Of a stretch of DNA of 64,000 bases, positions 1 to 64,000 are shown piece after piece. Both the position numbers and the translations under genes were made by a program. Position 1 is the stretch's first letter. Every line of letters begins with the position of its first letter. The stretch covers positions 14,100,842 to 14,164,841 of the forward strand of contig CM022679.1 in the NCBI GenBank assembly GCA_012295275.1. The letters run 5' to 3'. The notes under the pieces were generated by a model, which saw nothing but the letters and a program-made list of their open reading frames with translations, had not been told where the DNA came from and ran no database searches. Origin of the DNA: Chrysomallon squamiferum. Its lineage: Eukaryota; Mollusca; Gastropoda; Neomphalida; Peltospiridae.

Positions 1-1036
1 TTGAGAAAGAAAATGTTATAAATAAATAATTTCAAATCCAGGATTTTTTTGTGAAATATTGCTAAAACAATCGCAGTTGACAGAGACTTATGTAATGTTT
101 TCTTATCAACTACTTTTATCTTGGGTGAGCCCATCTGCACAATTGATATAAATTGTGTAATTCAAATAACAAATTCCCCTGACGTTTCTTACTCATTTGT
201 CTTCAAAAAGTACACAGTGCACAGCAAATTTTTCTTTTTTTGTTCTTTTTATGCCTCGACAAGAACGTTTGAGAATAACCATTGTTATATTTGGTTTTAA
301 CTGTTTCATTTATTTATTAGTTTGTTTTAATTATTCACGTATTTTCGTTATTAAAACATATTTCCTTTTTATTTGTTTGTTTGTGTGTTATTTATAGAAA
401 CATTTATTTATTTATACAATTACTTTAAAAAAATAAATGTTTTTTAATTCTTAAAACAAAATGTACTTTTTGTTGTTGTTTTCATGAAAAAATTCACCAT
501 TATGATTGTTAAAGAGTAGTTCTTGAAATCTTTGTTATATGATTATGAGTTTTTATTTTCCATCTTATTAAAAGTTATGTTTTCTCATTAAAATATATAG
601 TATATTTAAAGTTTCCATTTAAAAAAAAAAAACATACCTTTAGATGTTGAAATATTTTATCTTTGAAATTTCTTTAAACCTCTTTGTTTTGTTTTTAAAA
701 TGTAGAAATTTCAATTTAAATTTTTTTTTTTTTTTTTTTTTATTCTTCTGAAATCCATGTTTTATAATTAAGATAACATTTAAGGTTTCAATTTTGCATT
801 ATTATTATTAACAGTAGTAGTGGTTGTAGTAGTAGTAATAGCAGTAGTAATAGTAGTTGTTAAATTGTATATATATATATATATTTATTTCAGCCTTTTC
901 AGAAAGAGAGGATCACACACTACAAGTTTTTCAAAATTACTTTTTAAAAAAGTGGGTGATGTTATCTGCTGTTGCAATGTTTACAAAAACAAAATTTAAA
1001 CAATGCAAATAATTTTGATTATTTTTGTCTTTGCAG
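1..1036 (+). other. 3' end of the intron upstream of the first visible exon
   Basis: No exon is recognisable. The stretch is AT-rich with poly(A)/(T) runs, an imperfect AGT/AGTAGT trinucleotide tract at about 811-862 and a short TA run at about 870-883. It ends in a polypyrimidine stretch and TTGCAG at 1031-1036, the acceptor of the first visible exon. Confidence 0.75.
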
Positions 1037-60041
<59,005 letters not shown>

Positions 60042-60576
60042 ATATTGTCTCCATCTTCCCAACCCCTGTGATTAAACTCTTTCATTGTGGAAGGGACTTC
60101 ATACTTGACCTTTCCATATTTTTTTGTCCGAAATGAATTGGGACAAAAAGTGTTGTTTTTTTTTCCTTTTTAAACATATTCATTTTAAATTCTGTTGGGA
60201 AGAAGAAAGCAGAGGGCTGTGCACTGAGCAAAAAAGGAGACAAAGATTGGAAAAAAAAACTGAGAAAAAGAAAATATTTCCAGTGCTGCAAGTTCCAATC
60301 ATGTGAATTTTGTCAGCTCACCACAGCCATTGACTGGTAGGAGCAGACTGATTGAGCCGGAAGTCAAGAGAGAAGAAATGAAAAGCTGGGCTTACCAAGA
60401 AACAAGGGAAGCAATTCTTGGTCAGGGGAAGTAACCCACGTTTAGGGAGGTAACTCATGATCAGGGAGAAGTAGCTCATAAATAAGAAATGGCTTGTCCA
60501 TCTTGTTAGTGGGAAGATCTTTCTTGATACTTTTGTCTAAGATAATGATGAATAATGCCTCACAGACGTAACTCTA

Positions 60577-60582
60577 AATAAA
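60577..60582 (+). promoter_or_regulatory. Candidate proximal polyadenylation signal (AATAAA)
   Basis: First canonical hexamer after the stop codon, about 535 bp downstream, followed by TA-rich sequence without a clear GU-rich element. Confidence 0.35.
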
Positions 60583-61375
60583 AATATATATATTATATAC
60601 ATCTATATATATTGTGAAATGTTTATCAAAAAATTGAAACAAAAAGGAAAAACAAAAGACTTTCCTCAAATAAGCCATTTCATTGTACAGTTTTGTTTAT
60701 TTTTTTCTGTTAATTTTTTCTGGACATTGGTGTGAATGTGATAACGATGTCATATTCATTTTGTTTCCTCTGAACAAATCAGGACATACAATTTCAAGGG
60801 ATTCATATCAAATCAACGTTGTAGAGGCAGCAGAACTGAAATCACATTTTTATTAAACTTTGTTTTGTTTTCTTTGTTGACATGGGGGCTAATAATTATT
60901 TAACAAAAAAAAAAAAAAAAAAATTCTAAAAAAAAAAAAAAAAATGACAACAAAAAAACAAAACAAAACAAGACAAAACCTCATTGGTGCGAGGTGACCT
61001 GTGGTTGTCATGGAAACATTTTTTAAAAGTTTCATCACCATCATGTAGTTGTTTTTATTTTTCATGGAGCTATACAGAACATTAAATATAAAACTGAAAA
61101 AGAAGATTAAAAAATATATATATAATTTATATTGTCATATTGGGATTGATGATGTACTGTTGATGAACGACGAAGTGGAAAATTAACATGGTTTAGCATT
61201 GTTTTTATTAAGACGTGTCACCCAATGAACTTGCAATATTTTTTACTTTGGATCACATTTATTTAAATTAATTTAGTTGTGATCTATTGTGCAACTCTGT
61301 TGTTGTTCTTTTATTTGTATGCAATGATTAAAAAAAAACATGAGGCAATAGGTGTCCAGAAGAAGTCACTGTAAT

Positions 61376-61381
61376 AATAAA
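61376..61381 (+). promoter_or_regulatory. Candidate polyadenylation signal (AATAAA)
   Basis: Hexamer preceded by unbiased sequence and followed by A-rich then TGTCTGG sequence near 61427. Plausible. Confidence 0.35.
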
Positions 61382-61532
61382 ACTAAAAAAAAAATAAATA
61401 AAAAAACCCGTAAATAATGTATGCACTGTCTGGCAATCATATTTAATATTGTTGCATTTATTAACTTTGTCAGTCTTATATTTCAAACACATTTTTTTTT
61501 TTTGTGTCTGAATTGTAAGACTAGAGAGGTTA

Positions 61533-61570
<38 letters not shown>
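61533..61570. repeat. (ATT)n microsatellite
   Basis: About twelve perfect units within the presumed 3' UTR. A further ATT run lies at about 63399-63424. Confidence 0.95.
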
Positions 61571-61747
61571 GATTTCTTTATTAATTTTTTCTAAAAAGAA
61601 ATGTTTATCTCAAATTTCTTATGGTGTTCTTATTTTTAAAAGTTAAATTTGCACTTTATAAAGGCAGCTAATTTTCCCCTCATGACCTTGCCATCCAAGC
61701 TTTTCAGTTCTTTTTTACAAGCATGCTACTTGTTATAGATTTTCTAA

Positions 61748-61753
61748 AATAAA
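61748..61753 (+). promoter_or_regulatory. Candidate polyadenylation signal (AATAAA)
   Basis: Hexamer AATAAA followed by ATTCTGT and then an ATT repeat. The downstream U-rich context is weak. Confidence 0.3.
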
Positions 61754-63552
61754 ATTCTGTAATAATATTATTATTATTATTATTATATTTTCTGAAAATA
61801 TGTAATGATGCAGATTAATTTAAGGGTAATGGTTAATTATTAATATCTATTTTCCGAAGTCATATTAATTAGTCACGATATATTTACGTTGTTTTCTTGA
61901 TTTGTTTAACAGTTGAATTATGAGTATATTATGAAGTAAATGTTTTTTTTTCATTTTGAAGTAATCATAACAGAAATAAAATGCTCAGTTAAAATTAACA
62001 CAATCCATAAGAAATTCGAGAAAAATATTTTATTATCAAGTCTTTTTATATTATTTAAAATTTAATTATAAAAAAGAATTTTTTAAATTATTTTTAGCAA
62101 AAATAAAATAAAATACAATATATTTTGTGAAGATTGTGTTGTGCTCTCACACCCAAACCACACTGTAGGTAGACTAGTCCATGACAGCTGATAGTTATTT
62201 CCTTTTCATGTTAATTAAAAATGTTGCATGCATTTGTTTTTTTTTGTGAAAGCACGTGTATCTGAAGTTTTGTTCTTAAGAAAATCTAAATGGAAATCAG
62301 AAAATTTTTAAAATTAACTTTTAAAAATAAATTCTTCTTTTTTTTATTGTTAACAAATAAATTCTTATAATATATTTATGGCAATTATTTTTTATTTTAT
62401 TTTATTTTATTTTTTAAAAACATTATTGTTTTTGTAATTCTAATTTTTACTTTTTAAATGTTAATTCCTTTTCGGTTACAAAATTATTTTTAAAGCTGTG
62501 CTTTATTATTATTTTTTTTATTTTTTTATTTCTGTGACTTCAACCAAAACATTTTAAATTTTATTTATTTATTATTTATTTATTTATTTATTATAATATA
62601 ATGGATTAACAAATGCTTTATGTAATGTTTTCATTTCTGTTAAATTTTAAGAATAAAAATTAAATCACAATCGTACAAAATAATTAATTAAAAAAAAAAA
62701 AAAGAAAGCAAATTGATAGACCATACAAAATGAAAATTAATCTTAACTAAGCATTATTTGTAAATTCATCAATTTAATTTATTTTTTCTTTCTTACATAT
62801 ATTTCAAAAATGTATTACTGCTATTACATGGAAAGCATTAAAATGCCACCTTCACCAATTGTAAAAACCTCAGAAGTGTATTTTATTTTATTTTTATTCA
62901 AAAAAAAAAAAAAAAAATCAAATTCTTAATTCTACATAGTTAGACAATGTCTTCAAGAGCATTGATAACCTTATGCAATTATTTCTTATTATTTTTCTTC
63001 GTTTTTTTAAATTTGTTTGTGATGACAGTCTCAGGAGTTTTCTTTATCAAAAAAAACAAACAAAAAAAAGCAAACAAAAAACATAAACATCGGCCTTCTT
63101 CTATGAAGACTGCCCCCTCATTGCCCAATTGTTGCCATACACACACAGTGACACCTCTTACTTGTTATGTAAATTATTTATACCATTTATTATTATTATT
63201 ATTATTTTATTTTTATTTTAAATTTTTTTAATTTTTTTTTTTGTGTATATTGTACATAAAACAGTTAGTTGTCCAAAGCATCATGTTGAACATTTTTAAA
63301 ACAAAAAAAAAAGACAAAAATAGTCTCCATGTTAGAATGTAAATAGTTGGCAACTCCCCCCTGCCCCCTAGTGTGAGGAGAATAAGTCAGCATTATTTTA
63401 TTATTATTATTATTATTATTATTAATCGTGGAAAGGAAGAAAGTTTCCATGAAAAAATGCTGTAATATTTTCAAACAAAGAAGTTGCAGCAGACACGGCC
63501 TTTAACAATTCTTATTGTTATTTCTTTTAACTTTGGTGATTTTAAAATTTTT

Positions 63553-63558
63553 AATAAA
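63553..63558 (+). promoter_or_regulatory. Candidate distal polyadenylation signal (AATAAA)
   Basis: AATAAAAGCATAGAATG is followed within 15-30 bp by TGTCTGTCAAATTGTTG, a reasonable GU-rich downstream element. It is the best-formed signal by context. Confidence 0.4.
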
Positions 63559-63585
63559 AGCATAGAATGTCTGTCAAATTGTTGA

Positions 63586-64000
63586 GGATTAAAAAAATTA
63601 CAAATCAAATAATAATTATCATTATTATTATTTTTTTTTTTTTTTTTTTTACAAATAACTTTGGTGAGATGTTTTGGGATTTTTAAATTTTTTTAATTTA
63701 ATTTTTTTAATTATGATTTTGTAATTATGTTTGTTAATATAGCATGTTGTTAGGTTTGAGGGACATCATATTCAAATTCTGAGAAAATATTTAAAACAAA
63801 TTTTATATATATATATATTTTTTAGTTAAAATGGTAGTGCCATATTGTCTCAGTACTGTTATAAACAAAAACAAATTTATAAAATTTTAAATTTAGAAGA
63901 TCATAATTTTTACACAGTTCTTTACTTTAAAAAAGAAGTAGAAGAAAAAAGATTTTTATCCATAAAATATTTTGACTAAATATTATCAAAAATAAATTTG
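63586..64000. other. AT-rich sequence downstream of ZMIZ
   Basis: Contains a T run at about 63629-63651 and a TA run at about 63804-63820. No gene is recognised up to the end of the window. Confidence 0.6.

Larger units (their letters stand above)
60042..63585 (+). other. Probable ZMIZ 3' UTR (extent uncertain)
   Basis: Starts after the TGA. The first 500 bp are less AT-biased and non-repetitive, as expected of UTR. Sequence then becomes AT-rich with A runs (60905-60943), an ATT repeat (61533-61570) and another A run (62899-62917). Candidate AATAAA signals lie at 60577, 61376, 61748 and 63553. Where the transcript ends cannot be decided from sequence. Confidence 0.55.

Overview
The window is eukaryotic, very AT-rich, and dominated by one split gene on the + strand. 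It encodes a ZMIZ-family protein: the MIZ/SP-RING zinc-finger transcriptional co-regulators ZMIZ1 and ZMIZ2 of vertebrates, tonalli in Drosophila. Sixteen coding exons with consensus AG/GT borders join, without a frameshift, into 2,736 nt (911 codons plus a stop). The N-terminal exon or exons with the start codon lie upstream of position 1. The organism is most likely a lophotrochozoan, probably a mollusc. I base this on the long AT-rich introns packed with CA, TA, AAAT and poly(A)/(T) runs, a divergent but fully collinear ZMIZ protein, and a decayed repeat near 10.1-10.3 kb that resembles a SINE tail common in molluscs. The taxon is an inference.

Layout: 1-1036 is the end of an upstream intron. 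Exon A (1037-1142) is followed by a 34.7 kb intron, exon B (35805-35949) and a 13.5 kb intron. Fourteen exons are then packed into 49488-60041. The stop codon ends at 60041. The 3' UTR probably extends several hundred bases to about 3.5 kb beyond it, because candidate AATAAA signals lie at 60577, 61376, 61748 and 63553. I see no second protein-coding gene, tRNA, rRNA or CRISPR array.

The protein reads as follows: a conserved N-terminal segment (exons A-B); the SVVTTVWGVT motif (exon 3); an Ala/Thr dipeptide tract (exon 4); Pro/Gln/Gly-rich low-complexity segments (exons 4-7); a highly conserved core leading into the SP-RING finger (exons 8-13); a Pro-rich tail; and an acidic C-terminus ending in DDLLALFES. 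The core and the finger are the parts expected to contact SUMO-pathway and transcription-factor partners. The low-complexity regions and the tail are the likely transactivation parts.

The two giant introns hold most of the non-coding interest. They contain a CpG-dense island at 22.7-23.4 kb ending near a strong splice donor (candidate internal promoter with a non-coding first exon). They also contain several GC-richer, non-repetitive islands that look like cis-regulatory elements, notably 34.1-34.4 kb with an octamer overlapping homeodomain sites, 30.6-31.2 kb, 37.5-37.8 kb, 38.2-38.5 kb, 41.1-41.35 kb and 45.8-46.35 kb. Many minisatellites and local duplications are present as well. I found no evidence of a novel multi-gene system. 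The exceptional points are the deep conservation of the ZMIZ protein, including its low-complexity tract, and the regulatory candidates inside its introns.
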